From Streptomyces sp. Sge12 (GTDB lineage: Bacteria; Actinomycetota; Actinomycetes; Streptomycetales; Streptomycetaceae), in the NCBI RefSeq assembly GCF_002080455.1, contig NZ_CP020555.1, positions 6,112,501 through 6,176,500 on the forward strand: a stretch of DNA of 64,000 bases, in the 5' to 3' direction. Positions within the stretch are counted from its first letter, which is position 1. Each line of letters opens with the position of its first letter. Below the pieces are notes generated by a model. That model saw nothing but the letters and a program-made list of their open reading frames with translations, was not told the DNA's origin and did not search any database. Positions 8,730-16,691 of this stretch are shown here, piece after piece. The position numbers and the translations under genes are program-made.

Positions 8730-9029
8730 TCAGCCTCGCCGGCGTTTGAGGCGCGGGTCCGGGCAGAGCCCGGGACGCGGCGCCGACCAGCCCGCACCGT
8801 CACCGCCACGCCGCCCGCGGAGGTGCGGGCCCGCACCACTCAGCCTCGCCGGCGATTGAGGCGCGGGGTCCGGGCAGAGCCCGGCACACCACCGCGAGCC
8901 GCACACCGCAGAGCCGCCCGCAGGGCACCCCGCGCGGGGTCCGGGCGGCGCCCGGCACACCACCGCGAGCCGGACATCGCCGAGCCGCCCGCAGGGCAAC
9001 CCGCGGGTCCGGGCAGAGCCCGGGACACC
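8730..9029. repeat. GC-rich repeat cluster, copy group 2
   Basis: Four related blocks start near 8733, 8842, 8930 and 9000. The first two carry GCCTCGCCGGCG(T/A)TTGAGGCGCGGG followed by GTCCGGGCAGAGCCCGG, written here in two parts. The last two keep only the GTCCGGGC(AGAG/GGCG)CCCGG hairpin part. CACCACCGCGAGCC also recurs. This fills the rest of the roughly 900-base spacer before dnaE2. No gene is supported here. Confidence 0.6.
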
Positions 9030-9093
9030 GCCGAGCCGGACACGGCGCCGAGCCGGACACCGTCGAGCCGCCGGAGGCGCCCGGCGGGGATGA

Positions 9094-9109
9094 TCGAACA
9101 AGTGTTTCG
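9094..9109. promoter_or_regulatory. LexA (SOS) box upstream of dnaE2
   Basis: TCGAACAAGTGTTTCG matches the actinobacterial LexA operator, GAAC-N4-GTTC, with one deviation in the right half. It lies 73 bases before the dnaE2 start codon. dnaE2 is a classical SOS gene in actinobacteria, so LexA repression relieved by DNA damage is expected. Confidence 0.8.
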
Positions 9110-9181
9110 CACGGGTATTCGAATTGCTCTATGGTGGAGAGCGGGGGAGGTGTTCAATTCGAGCGAAGCAGGAGGCCGCGG

Positions 9182-12100
9182 GTGCCTGGTTTTACGCATC
9201 TGCACACCGTTTCGGGGTTCTCCATGCGCTACGGAGGCTCGCATCCGGAACGGCTGGCGGAGCGTGCCGCCGACCGGGGTATGGATGCCCTGGCCCTGAC
9301 CGACCGCGACACCCTGGCGGGTGCGGTGCGGTTCGCGAAGGCGTGCGCGGGGGCGGGCATCCGGCCGTTGTTCGGAGTGGACATGGCCGTATCGCCCGCG
9401 GCCGGCCCGGCCGTGCCGGGGGGCTCGACCGGGTCCGCCGCGGGCGGCGGGCCCGGCGAGGCCTCGTACCGGCGGCGCACCCCCGTCAAGGGCGGGGCCT
9501 TCGTGGACGAGTCCGCCGCGCGGGCCGTCTTCCTGGCCCGGGACGGGGCCGCCGGGTGGGCCGAGCTGTGCCGGATGGTCACCGCCGCCCACGCGGGGGC
9601 CGCCGAGGTCCCGCTGGTGCCCTGGGGCGCCCTGCGCGGGGAGAGCGTCTTCGTCCTGCTCGGGCCCGACTCGGAGGTGGGGCGGGCGCTCGCCGCGGGG
9701 CGTCCCGACCGGGCCGCCCGGCTGCTCGGACCCTGGCGGGAGGTCTACGGCGACTCCCTGCGCCTGGAGGCCGTCCACCACGGCCGCACCGGTACCGGGC
9801 CCGGCTCGCTCCGGCTGGCCGCCCGTACCGTCGGCTTCGCCGCCGACCAGGGCCTCCCGGCCGTGCTGACCAACGCCGTCCGCTATGCCGACCCCGGCCA
9901 GGGCCCGGTCGCCGACATCCTCGACGCGGCCCGCCGCCTGGTCCCCATCGACCCCCGCAATCCCGCGCACCCGCTCGACAGCGGCGAGCGCTGGCTCAAG
10001 GACCCCGCCGCCATGGCCGAGGCCGCCGACCGGATCGCGCAGGCGGCCGGCCTGCGCCCCGCCGACGCCAGGCGCCTGCTCGCGGAGACCCGGCGTACCG
10101 CCGAGGCCTGCTCCGTGGATCCCGAGGACGACCTCGGCATGGGTTCCGTGCACTTCCCCGAGGCGCGGCTCGTCGGCGCGGCCCACCGCAGCGCCCAGCG
10201 GGTCCTCGCCTCGCGGGCCTCGGCGGGCATGGTGCTGCGCGGGTACGCGGGCGACCGCGCGTACTGGGAGCGGATGCACCAGGAGCTCGACATCATCGCC
10301 TACCACGGCTTCGCCTCGTACTTCCTGACGGTTGCTCAGGTCGTGGACGACGTGAAGGAGATGGGCATCCGGGTGGCCGCCCGCGGCTCCGGTGCCGGCT
10401 CCCTCGTCAACCACCTGCTCGGGATCGCGCACGCCGACCCCGTCGCCCACGGCCTGCTGATGGAGCGCTTCCTCTCCAAGCGGCGGCGGGTCCTGCCCGA
10501 CATCGACATCGACGTGGAGTCCGCCCGCCGGCTGGAGGTCTACCGGCGGATCATGGACCGGTTCGGCACCGAGCGCGTCGCCACCGTTTCCATGCCCGAG
10601 ACCTACCGGGTCCGGCACGCCATCCGCGACGTCGGCGCCGCCCTGTCCATGGACCCTGCCGTCACCGACCGGCTCGCCAAGGCCTTCCCGCACATCCGGG
10701 CGCGTGACGCCCGCGCCGCGCTGGAGGAGCTGCCCGAACTGCGTGACGTACGGGGGCAGTCGTACGGCCGCCTCTGGGAGCTCGTCGAATCGCTGGACGC
10801 GCTGCCGCGCGGCATCGCCATGCATCCGTGCGGGGTGCTGCTCTCCGACGACTCCCTGCTCGCCCGTACGCCGGTGGTCCCCACCAGCGGCGAGGGCTTC
10901 CCCATGTCCCAGTTCGACAAGGACGACGTGGAGGAGCTCGGGCTGCTCAAACTGGACGTGCTGGGCGTGCGGATGCAGTCCGCGATGGCGCACGCGGTCG
11001 CGGAGATCCGGCGCGGCACGGGGCAGGACCTCGACCTGGACGACCCGGCGCAGGTGCCGCCGGGCGACCGGGCCACGTACGAGCTGATCCGCTCGGCCGA
11101 GACCCTGGGCTGCTTCCAGATCGAATCGCCGGGCCAGCGGGACCTGGTGGGGCGGCTGCAGCCGGCCACCTTCCACGATCTGGTCGTCGACATCTCGCTG
11201 TTCCGGCCGGGGCCGGTGGCCGCCGACATGGTGCGGCCCTTCATCGAGGCCCGGCACGGGCGCGCGCCGGTCCGCTTCCCGCACCCGGACCTGGCCGACG
11301 CGCTGCGCGAGACGTACGGGGTGGTGGTCTTCCACGAGCAGATCATCGAGATCGTGCACGTCATGACCGGCTGCGGGCGGGACGAGGCGGACCGGGTGCG
11401 GCGCGGGCTGTCCGACCCGCAGTCGCAGGCGCGGATCAAGGTCTGGTTCGCGGCGAGGGCGGCCGAGCGCGGCTATCCGGTGGAGGTGATCGGCCGGACC
11501 TGGGAGATCGTGGAGGCCTTCGGGTCGTACGGCTTCTGCAAGGCGCACGCGGTGGCCTTCGCGGTGCCCACCTACCAGTCGGCCTGGCTGAAGGCGCACC
11601 ACCCGGCGGCCTTCTACGCGGGGCTGCTGACCCACGATCCGGGGATGTACCCGAAGCGGCTGCTGCTGGCGGACGCGCGGCGGCGGGGCGTGCCGGTGCT
11701 GCCGCTGGATGTGAACCGGTCGGCGGCCGCCCACCGTATCGAACTGGTGTCCGATGCCGGCGGAGTGTGGGGACTGCGGCTCGGGCTGTCCGACGTCCAC
11801 GGCATCAGCGGGGCCGAGGCGGACCGGATCGAGGCCGGACAGCCGTACGCCTCCCTGCGCGACTTCTGGGACCGGGCGCACCCGGGCCGCCCGGTCGCCG
11901 AACGGCTCGCACAGGTCGGGGCGTTGGACGCCTTCGGTGCCAACCGGCGGGACCTGCTGCTGCACGTGTCCGAACTGCACGGCGCACAGCGGGCCGCAGG
12001 TGTGCGCGGGCCCCAACTCCCGCTGGACGGCGGCCGGTCGACGGCCTCCGTCGGGCTGCCCGACCTGACCGAGGCGGAGCGGCTCAGCGCCGAGCTGGGC

Positions 12101-12748
12101 GTCCTCGGCATGGACGCCTCGCGGCACCTGATGGGGGACCACCACGCCTTCCTGGCCGAACTGGGAGTGATCCCGGCGCGGCGGCTGCGGGACACCGAGC
12201 ACGGGCAGACCGTGCTCGTCGCGGGGGCCAAGGCGGCCACCCAGACCCCGCCGATCCGCTCCGGGAAGCGGGTCATCTTCACGACGCTGGACGACGGGAC
12301 GGGCCTGGTCGACCTGGCCTTCTTCGACGACAGCCATGAGCGCTGCGCGCACACCGTCTTCCACTCCTTCCTGCTGCTGGTGCGCGGTGTCGTGCAGCGG
12401 CGGGGCCCGCAGAGCCTGAGCGTGGTCGGGGCGGCGGTGTGGAATCTGGCGGAGCTGGTGGAACTGCGGGCGGCGGGCGGCCTGGACGCGGTCGCGGCCC
12501 GCCTCGCCGAGCCGGCCGAGCCGGTCGAGCCGACGGGGTCGGGGGACGGTACGGCCGAGGGCGGCGGCGGTGACGGCGGGGAGGGCGACGGCGGTGAGGG
12601 CGGGAAGTCGGGGGCGAAGGCGCCCGGCCGCAGGATCCGCATGTCCACGGGGTACGAGATGAACCCCTGGGCCGACCTCCAGCCGCCCGGCACCGGCCCC
12701 GCGACCGGCCGCAAGCTGTGGCACTCCAGCCCCGGGAGCGCGGGATGA
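9182..12748 (+). CDS. dnaE2: Error-prone DNA polymerase III alpha subunit, DnaE2
   Basis: A translesion C-family polymerase of 1188 residues. The N-terminal PHP domain begins FTHLHTVSGFSMRYG. The palm has the catalytic PDIDID motif at about residues 439-444. GFASYFL and YGFCKAHAVAFAVPTYQSAWLK follow, and a C-terminal OB-fold carries GTGLVDLAFFDD. The extreme C-terminus is glycine- and charge-rich and disordered. The GTG at 9182 with GGAGG six bases upstream is chosen over an ATG at 9131, which lies next to the LexA box and gives a poor N-terminus. It overlaps the following Y-family gene by four bases, giving an SOS mutagenesis operon. Confidence 0.92.
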   Translation: MPGFTHLHTVSGFSMRYGGSHPERLAERAADRGMDALALTDRDTLAGAVRFAKACAGAGIRPLFGVDMAVSPAAGPAVPGGSTGSAAGGGPGEASYRRRTPVKGGAFVDESAARAVFLARDGAAGWAELCRMVTAAHAGAAEVPLVPWGALRGESVFVLLGPDSEVGRALAAGRPDRAARLLGPWREVYGDSLRLEAVHHGRTGTGPGSLRLAARTVGFAADQGLPAVLTNAVRYADPGQGPVADILDAARRLVPIDPRNPAHPLDSGERWLKDPAAMAEAADRIAQAAGLRPADARRLLAETRRTAEACSVDPEDDLGMGSVHFPEARLVGAAHRSAQRVLASRASAGMVLRGYAGDRAYWERMHQELDIIAYHGFASYFLTVAQVVDDVKEMGIRVAARGSGAGSLVNHLLGIAHADPVAHGLLMERFLSKRRRVLPDIDIDVESARRLEVYRRIMDRFGTERVATVSMPETYRVRHAIRDVGAALSMDPAVTDRLAKAFPHIRARDARAALEELPELRDVRGQSYGRLWELVESLDALPRGIAMHPCGVLLSDDSLLARTPVVPTSGEGFPMSQFDKDDVEELGLLKLDVLGVRMQSAMAHAVAEIRRGTGQDLDLDDPAQVPPGDRATYELIRSAETLGCFQIESPGQRDLVGRLQPATFHDLVVDISLFRPGPVAADMVRPFIEARHGRAPVRFPHPDLADALRETYGVVVFHEQIIEIVHVMTGCGRDEADRVRRGLSDPQSQARIKVWFAARAAERGYPVEVIGRTWEIVEAFGSYGFCKAHAVAFAVPTYQSAWLKAHHPAAFYAGLLTHDPGMYPKRLLLADARRRGVPVLPLDVNRSAAAHRIELVSDAGGVWGLRLGLSDVHGISGAEADRIEAGQPYASLRDFWDRAHPGRPVAERLAQVGALDAFGANRRDLLLHVSELHGAQRAAGVRGPQLPLDGGRSTASVGLPDLTEAERLSAELGVLGMDASRHLMGDHHAFLAELGVIPARRLRDTEHGQTVLVAGAKAATQTPPIRSGKRVIFTTLDDGTGLVDLAFFDDSHERCAHTVFHSFLLLVRGVVQRRGPQSLSVVGAAVWNLAELVELRAAGGLDAVAARLAEPAEPVEPTGSGDGTAEGGGGDGGEGDGGEGGKSGAKAPGRRIRMSTGYEMNPWADLQPPGTGPATGRKLWHSSPGSAG

Positions 12749-13755
12749 CCACCGCCGAGCGGGTCGTGATGTGCCTGCGCCCGCACCCCGCCGACGGGGG
12801 GCCGCTCGGGGCGCGGGAGTACGCCGGGGTGCTCGCGCTGCTCGGCGGGATCACCCCGGCCGTGCAGGCGCTGCCGCCCGAGACGGTTCTCGCCGATGTC
12901 CGGGGCGCCCTGCGCTACTTCGACTGCGACGCCACCCGGCTCGCCGCCGTGATCCGGGTCCGGGCCCTCGCCCTGTACGGCGTGGACGCCACCGTCGGCG
13001 TGGCCGGGAACCCCATGCTGGCCCGGGCCGCCGCCCGCGAGGCCCGGCCCGGGGGGACCCTGGTGATCCCCGGGGATCCCGCCGCCGTACGGGAGTTCCT
13101 GGCGGGCAAGCCCGTCACCGTCCTCGACGGGGTCGGGCCGAAGGCCGCCCGCACCCTGTGCTCCTACGGCCTCGACTCCGTGGGCCGGGTCGCCGCCGCC
13201 CCGCCCGCCGCCCTGCGGCGGATCCTCGGCGCCCGGCTCGGCCGTGAGGTGCACGAGCGCGCCCTCGGGATCGACCGGACCCCCGTCCGGCCGGGGGCCG
13301 CCGCCCGCGCCATCGCTGCCGAGCGGCTCTTCGATCTGGACGAGCTGGATCCCGCACGGCACCGGCGGGCGCTGCTCTCGCTGACCGAGGAGCTCGGCGC
13401 GAAGCTTCGTACACAGGAACAGGGCCGCGGGCAGGTCTGCCGTGCCCTTTCGCTCACCGTCCGCTGCGCCGACCGCACCACCCTCACCCGGACGCGCACC
13501 CTGGCCGAACCCACCGCGCACTCGGCCGCCCTGACCGACACGGCCTACGCCCTCTACGCGGGCCTCGGCCTCCAGCGGGCCCGGGTCCGCGCGCTGTCCC
13601 TGCGCGCCGAGGACCTGACCTCGGCCGATCGGGCCGTGCGGCAGCTCAGCCTCGACCCCGAGGACGAGAAGGCCCGCCGGCTGGAGGCCGTCACGGACCG
13701 GGTCCGCGCGCGCTTCGGACCGCACGCCATCGCCCGCGGCACGCTGGCCGCCTGA
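12745..13755 (+). CDS. Y-family polymerase-like protein (ImuB-like mutagenesis partner)
   Basis: A 336-residue protein whose ATG overlaps the dnaE2 stop (ATGA). Recognisable parts are a Y-family palm remnant with VGVAGNPMLARAAAREA, a helix-hairpin-helix (LDGVGPKAARTLCSYGLDSVGRVAA) and a little-finger DNA-binding domain. The N-terminal DxD metal motif of DinB is absent (VVMCLRPHP). At the expected S-x-D-E-A site the sequence reads ADVRGA, so the catalytic acids look lost. That is the pattern of ImuB, which acts as an adaptor between the sliding clamp and DnaE2. No ImuA-like gene is adjacent. It is frequently annotated as DinP. Confidence 0.78.
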   Translation: MTTAERVVMCLRPHPADGGPLGAREYAGVLALLGGITPAVQALPPETVLADVRGALRYFDCDATRLAAVIRVRALALYGVDATVGVAGNPMLARAAAREARPGGTLVIPGDPAAVREFLAGKPVTVLDGVGPKAARTLCSYGLDSVGRVAAAPPAALRRILGARLGREVHERALGIDRTPVRPGAAARAIAAERLFDLDELDPARHRRALLSLTEELGAKLRTQEQGRGQVCRALSLTVRCADRTTLTRTRTLAEPTAHSAALTDTAYALYAGLGLQRARVRALSLRAEDLTSADRAVRQLSLDPEDEKARRLEAVTDRVRARFGPHAIARGTLAA

Positions 13756-13876
13756 CGGTTCGTCGGCGTTCATCCGAGCGCCTCTAGCGCTTCGGTCGGG
13801 CGACGCGCGATTTTTTACCGACGCGTAACTTCCCTGTGTTGCTACTCACCCGTAATTTAGCGGCAGCAGCTCCCCT

Positions 13877-13892
13877 TGTGATCCGGATCACG
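13877..13892. promoter_or_regulatory. CRP-like palindrome upstream of lipase gene
   Basis: TGTGA-TCCGGA-TCACG lies 53 bases before the lipase start. It differs by one base from the TGTGA-N6-TCACA consensus of CRP-family regulators. The perfect 14-bp core GTGATCCGGATCAC makes a dimer site likely. Which regulator binds is inference. Confidence 0.45.
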
Positions 13893-13944
13893 GGACGAAT
13901 CCCCCCCGCTCATCCCCTTGAGTCGACCGCAAGGAGATCACACG

Positions 13945-14805
13945 ATGCTGCCCTGGAGACGCCTGCTCCGACCGCTCGTCGTCCTCGCCCTCACCGCCGC
14001 CGCGCTCGTCGCCCCCACCGGCGCCGCGCAGGCCGCAGCCGCTCCCAGCAGCGGCTGGAACAACTGGTCCTGCAAGCCGTCCGCCGCCCACCCGCGCCCC
14101 GTCGTCCTCGTCCACGGCACCTTCGGCAACTCCTGGGACAACTGGCTCGGCTTCGCGCCGTACCTCGTGAACCGCGGGTACTGCGTCTACTCGCTCGACT
14201 ACGGCCAACTGCCCGGCGTCCCCCTCTTCAACGGGCTCGGGCCCATCGACAAGTCCGCCGAGCAGCTCGCCGTCTTCGTCGACAAGGTGCTCGCCGCCAC
14301 CGGCTCCGCCAAGACCGACATCGTCGGGCACTCGCAGGGCGGCATGATGCCGCGCTACTACCTGAAGTTCCTCGGCGGCGCCTCGAAGGTCAACGCGCTG
14401 GTCGGCCTCGCCCCCGACAACCACGGCACCACGCTGCTCGGCTTCACCAAGCTCCTGCCGTACTTCCCCGGGGCCGAGGACCTGATCAGCACCGCGACCC
14501 CGGGCCTCGCCGACCAGATCGCCGGATCCGCCTTCCAGCAGAAGCTGAACGCGGGCGGGGACACCGTGCCCGGGGTGAAGTACACGGTCATCGCGACCCA
14601 GTACGACCAAGTGGTGACCCCGTACCGGAGCGCCTTCCTGGACGGGCCGAACGTACGCAACGTCGTACTCCAGGACCTGTGCTTCCTGGACCTCTCGGAG
14701 CACGTCGCGATCGGGCTGACCGACCGGATCGCCTGGCACGAGGCGGTCAACGCCCTCGACCCGGCCCATGCCGAACGGACCACCTGCGCCTCGGTCTTCG
14801 ACTGA
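13945..14805 (+). CDS. Secreted lipase/esterase (alpha/beta hydrolase)
   Basis: 286 residues. A signal peptide spans about residues 1-32 (RR near the start, a hydrophobic stretch, then AAQAAAA). The oxyanion region VVLVHGTFGN is at 53-62 and the nucleophile elbow GHSQGG has Ser130. This is the actinobacterial extracellular triacylglycerol lipase family with two conserved cysteines (43 and 80). The ATG at 13945 has AAGGAG at an ideal distance. It converges on the LPMO gene with only 21 bases between, and a CRP-like site lies upstream. The substrate is probably short- to medium-chain esters. Confidence 0.85.
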   Translation: MLPWRRLLRPLVVLALTAAALVAPTGAAQAAAAPSSGWNNWSCKPSAAHPRPVVLVHGTFGNSWDNWLGFAPYLVNRGYCVYSLDYGQLPGVPLFNGLGPIDKSAEQLAVFVDKVLAATGSAKTDIVGHSQGGMMPRYYLKFLGGASKVNALVGLAPDNHGTTLLGFTKLLPYFPGAEDLISTATPGLADQIAGSAFQQKLNAGGDTVPGVKYTVIATQYDQVVTPYRSAFLDGPNVRNVVLQDLCFLDLSEHVAIGLTDRIAWHEAVNALDPAHAERTTCASVFD

Positions 14806-14826
14806 CGCACAGGTGGCCCCGACCGG

Positions 14827-15906
14827 CTAGCGGCCGTGGCGGCCCGTCGCGGTGCGCGCGGTACGGCGGCGGGCGGCCGCGAACAGCGCCGCCGCGCCGA
14901 CGGCCAGGGCGGCGGCCCCGGCGATCGCGATCGTCGGGGTTGCGCTGTTGCCGCCCGTCTCCGCGAGGTTCTCCTTGCCGGCCGCGGACAGTGCGGAGGG
15001 CGCGGACGACGAGGACGAGGCACCGGCCGCGATCGGGGCGGCGGCATCCGCCGTGCCGTTCGTCTTCGGGTCGTTGTCGCCGTGGCCCTTGTGCTCCACC
15101 GAGGACTTGTCGGCGCCGTCGGCGATCTGCTGGTCGGTGGGGGCCGAGGGCTTGTCGGCGGGCTTGCCGGTCGGCTCGGTACCCGTCCCGGTGCCGGGCT
15201 TGGCGGTCGGAGCGGTACCGGTGCCAGCACCAGCACCGGTACCGGTACCACCGCCGTTGTCCTTGCCGAAGACCACGTCCGAGCAGGTGTAGAAGGCCTC
15301 GGGGCTGTCGGAGCGCTGCCAGATGCTGTAGATGAGGTGGCGGCCCGACTTCTTCGGGACGGTCCCGGAGAAGACGTAGTCGCCGTTCTGCATGCCGGGG
15401 TCGGTGGCCTTCGCGAACGGGGCGGGCTCCAGGTCGGACCACGCCAGCGGCTTCGCCGGGTCGTACCCGTCCTTGGTCACGTACAGCTCGAAGGAACCCT
15501 TGTGCGGGGCCGTGCCCTTGTAGCGGAAGGTGTGCGCGCCGGCGGTCATCGGGCTGGCCGGCCAGTCGGCACGGGCCAGGTCCAGGCCCCGGTACTTGTC
15601 GTTGCCGGCCGAGCAGAGCCGGCCGTTCGGGATCAACGTACGGTGGTTCCCGGCCGCGTTGGCGATGTTCACCGCGTTCCAGTCGTAGAACGCCTGCGCC
15701 CCGCTGGAGGCGACCGCCGCCTTGCACGCCGCCGTCTTCGGGGACTCCGGCCCCTCGGCGTAGCACGCCGCCACCCGGCTGACCGGGTCCGTCATCGATC
15801 CGTGGGCGACCGCGGGCGCCGCCGCGTACGCGGCCAGCGCGAGCGGGGCGAGACCGGCGGAGGCGATACGGGTCAGGGCGACGGCGGTACGGCGGCGTGC
15901 GGGCAT
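14827..15906 (-). CDS. AA10 lytic polysaccharide monooxygenase, sortase-anchored
   Basis: 359 residues. The signal peptide ends ...PAVA, so the mature protein starts with His35 (HGSMTDPVSR). This His and His125 form the copper histidine brace; Phe213 (VVFGK) is the axial residue. The catalytic domain runs to about 216. It is followed by a Gly/Thr/Pro-rich linker, LAETG at 314-318, a membrane helix and an Arg-rich tail (RRRTARTATGRHGR). LAxTG is the class E sortase signal, so the enzyme should be fixed to the cell wall. It oxidatively cleaves crystalline chitin or cellulose. Most AA10 enzymes are freely secreted, so the anchor is notable. Confidence 0.93.
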   Translation of the reverse strand: MPARRRTAVALTRIASAGLAPLALAAYAAAPAVAHGSMTDPVSRVAACYAEGPESPKTAACKAAVASSGAQAFYDWNAVNIANAAGNHRTLIPNGRLCSAGNDKYRGLDLARADWPASPMTAGAHTFRYKGTAPHKGSFELYVTKDGYDPAKPLAWSDLEPAPFAKATDPGMQNGDYVFSGTVPKKSGRHLIYSIWQRSDSPEAFYTCSDVVFGKDNGGGTGTGAGAGTGTAPTAKPGTGTGTEPTGKPADKPSAPTDQQIADGADKSSVEHKGHGDNDPKTNGTADAAAPIAAGASSSSSAPSALSAAGKENLAETGGNSATPTIAIAGAAALAVGAAALFAAARRRTARTATGRHGR

Positions 15907-16073
15907 GGGTGATCTCCTTCGGGCACAAGGCAGGGGCGTGCCGGCGGAATCGGACCCCGCGGTGCGCCGCCCCCCGGCGGCGCCGCATCGGGCCCTTCCT
16001 GTCCTGGCCCGGCCAAGCTAGCCCCCCGGACCACGCCTTTTGCCCCCTCGGCCCGCTCGGAGCGGATCTTTAG
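15907..16073. other. LPMO promoter region / chromosomal flank of attL
   Basis: A non-coding backbone sequence that drives the LPMO gene leftward and ends at the left attachment repeat. The GCCGCCCCCCGGCGGCGCC stretch near 15966 can form a hairpin. The insertion therefore lies between the LPMO promoter and the 3' end of the GGCT gene now at 38897. Confidence 0.5.
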
Positions 16074-16096
16074 GGTCCCCTTAAGGCAGGGACAAG
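16074..16096. repeat. attL direct repeat
   Basis: Identical over 23 bases to 38834-38856. The core is imperfectly palindromic: GTCCC, then CTTAAG, then GGGAC, as expected for tyrosine recombinase arm-core sites. It is not a tRNA 3' end; no clover-leaf or T-loop sequence surrounds it on either side. Beyond the 23 bases the copies share only scattered matches (CTCAG, CGG). Confidence 0.85.
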
Positions 16097-16236
16097 AGAG
16101 GGCTCAGAAAGCGGTGTTGGGGGGCCCTTGCGCCCAAGGGGTTCTGGCTTCTCAGCGTCCGTGACAGTCCAGGCCGATCCGGCGTGTGCTGCCTCGGGTG
16201 GCTCCCCGATTGGCTCCCCGAGTGCCACCGGTGCCT

Positions 16237-16325
16237 TCACGTTTCGGGGCGCCTCCATACCTCGGGGCGGCCGCCCTCCCGCCTGATCGGCCCGTCCTCG
16301 CTCAGGTCTACGTCCTCCAGGCCGG
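16237..16325 (-). pseudogene. C-terminal remnant of a small AICE protein
   Basis: On the minus strand this encodes GLEDVDLSEDGPI followed by RREGGRPEVWRRPET and a stop. That is the C-terminus of the same small protein whose N-terminal part survives at 19743-19928. Upstream of 16326 the similarity stops abruptly, so the gene has lost its first two thirds here. It lies inside a region (16069-16325) that is a diverged direct copy of 19541-19795. Confidence 0.6.
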
Positions 16326-16349
16326 AAAGTAATATGACCGTGCTCCGCC

Positions 16350-16550
16350 TCACCGCCCAAAGAGTGTCAGCAGCCCCGTGGCCACCCCCATCGTCGCGGC
16401 GAAGGCCACGCCAGCGCGGGAGAAGGCTCCGGGGATCGTGGCCCCGTCGGCCCTGGCAAGTACCCCGGCCACCACCGCACAAAGCAGGGCAATAAGAAGA
16501 GCAACGAGGACGGCCATGGCAATCAGGGCGTCGTGGGTTCCAAAGGTCAT
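16350..16550 (-). CDS. Small two-helix membrane protein
   Basis: A 66-residue protein with GGAG eight bases before the ATG. Two hydrophobic segments, at residues 8-32 (ALIAMAVLVALLIALLCAVV) and 45-64, are separated by a short hydrophilic loop, so it is a membrane hairpin. It is divergent from the HTH-NACHT-LRR gene, with 141 bases between, at the left end of the mobile element. No family was recognised. Its place beside an NLR-like protein allows a role as membrane effector, anchor or antitoxin-like partner, but nothing in the sequence proves this. Confidence 0.65.
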   Translation of the reverse strand: MTFGTHDALIAMAVLVALLIALLCAVVAGVLARADGATIPGAFSRAGVAFAATMGVATGLLTLFGR

Positions 16551-16691
16551 GGCAGGACTCCGTTCCGTGTAGTGGGCGCATGTCTTGTAGTTGGCGCGCC
16601 TCACTGCCCTGACCTTCGAGGTTCCGCTGTTCGGCGATGTGTGGCGTGGTCCAGAATGAACACTCCCGAACACCCTGGGAGCGAAGTGCCG

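Noticed and set aside
8840..12724. Very long open frame on the minus strand antisense to dnaE2
   Set aside because: It is an artefact of high GC content; its protein is Gly/Arg/Pro/Ala-rich without domains, while the plus strand encodes a full DnaE2.
16533..16691. Longer N-terminus for the NACHT protein
   Set aside because: The extra 53 codons cover the start of the divergent small gene and the shared promoter, and carry no domain; ATG 16692 begins right before the HTH.
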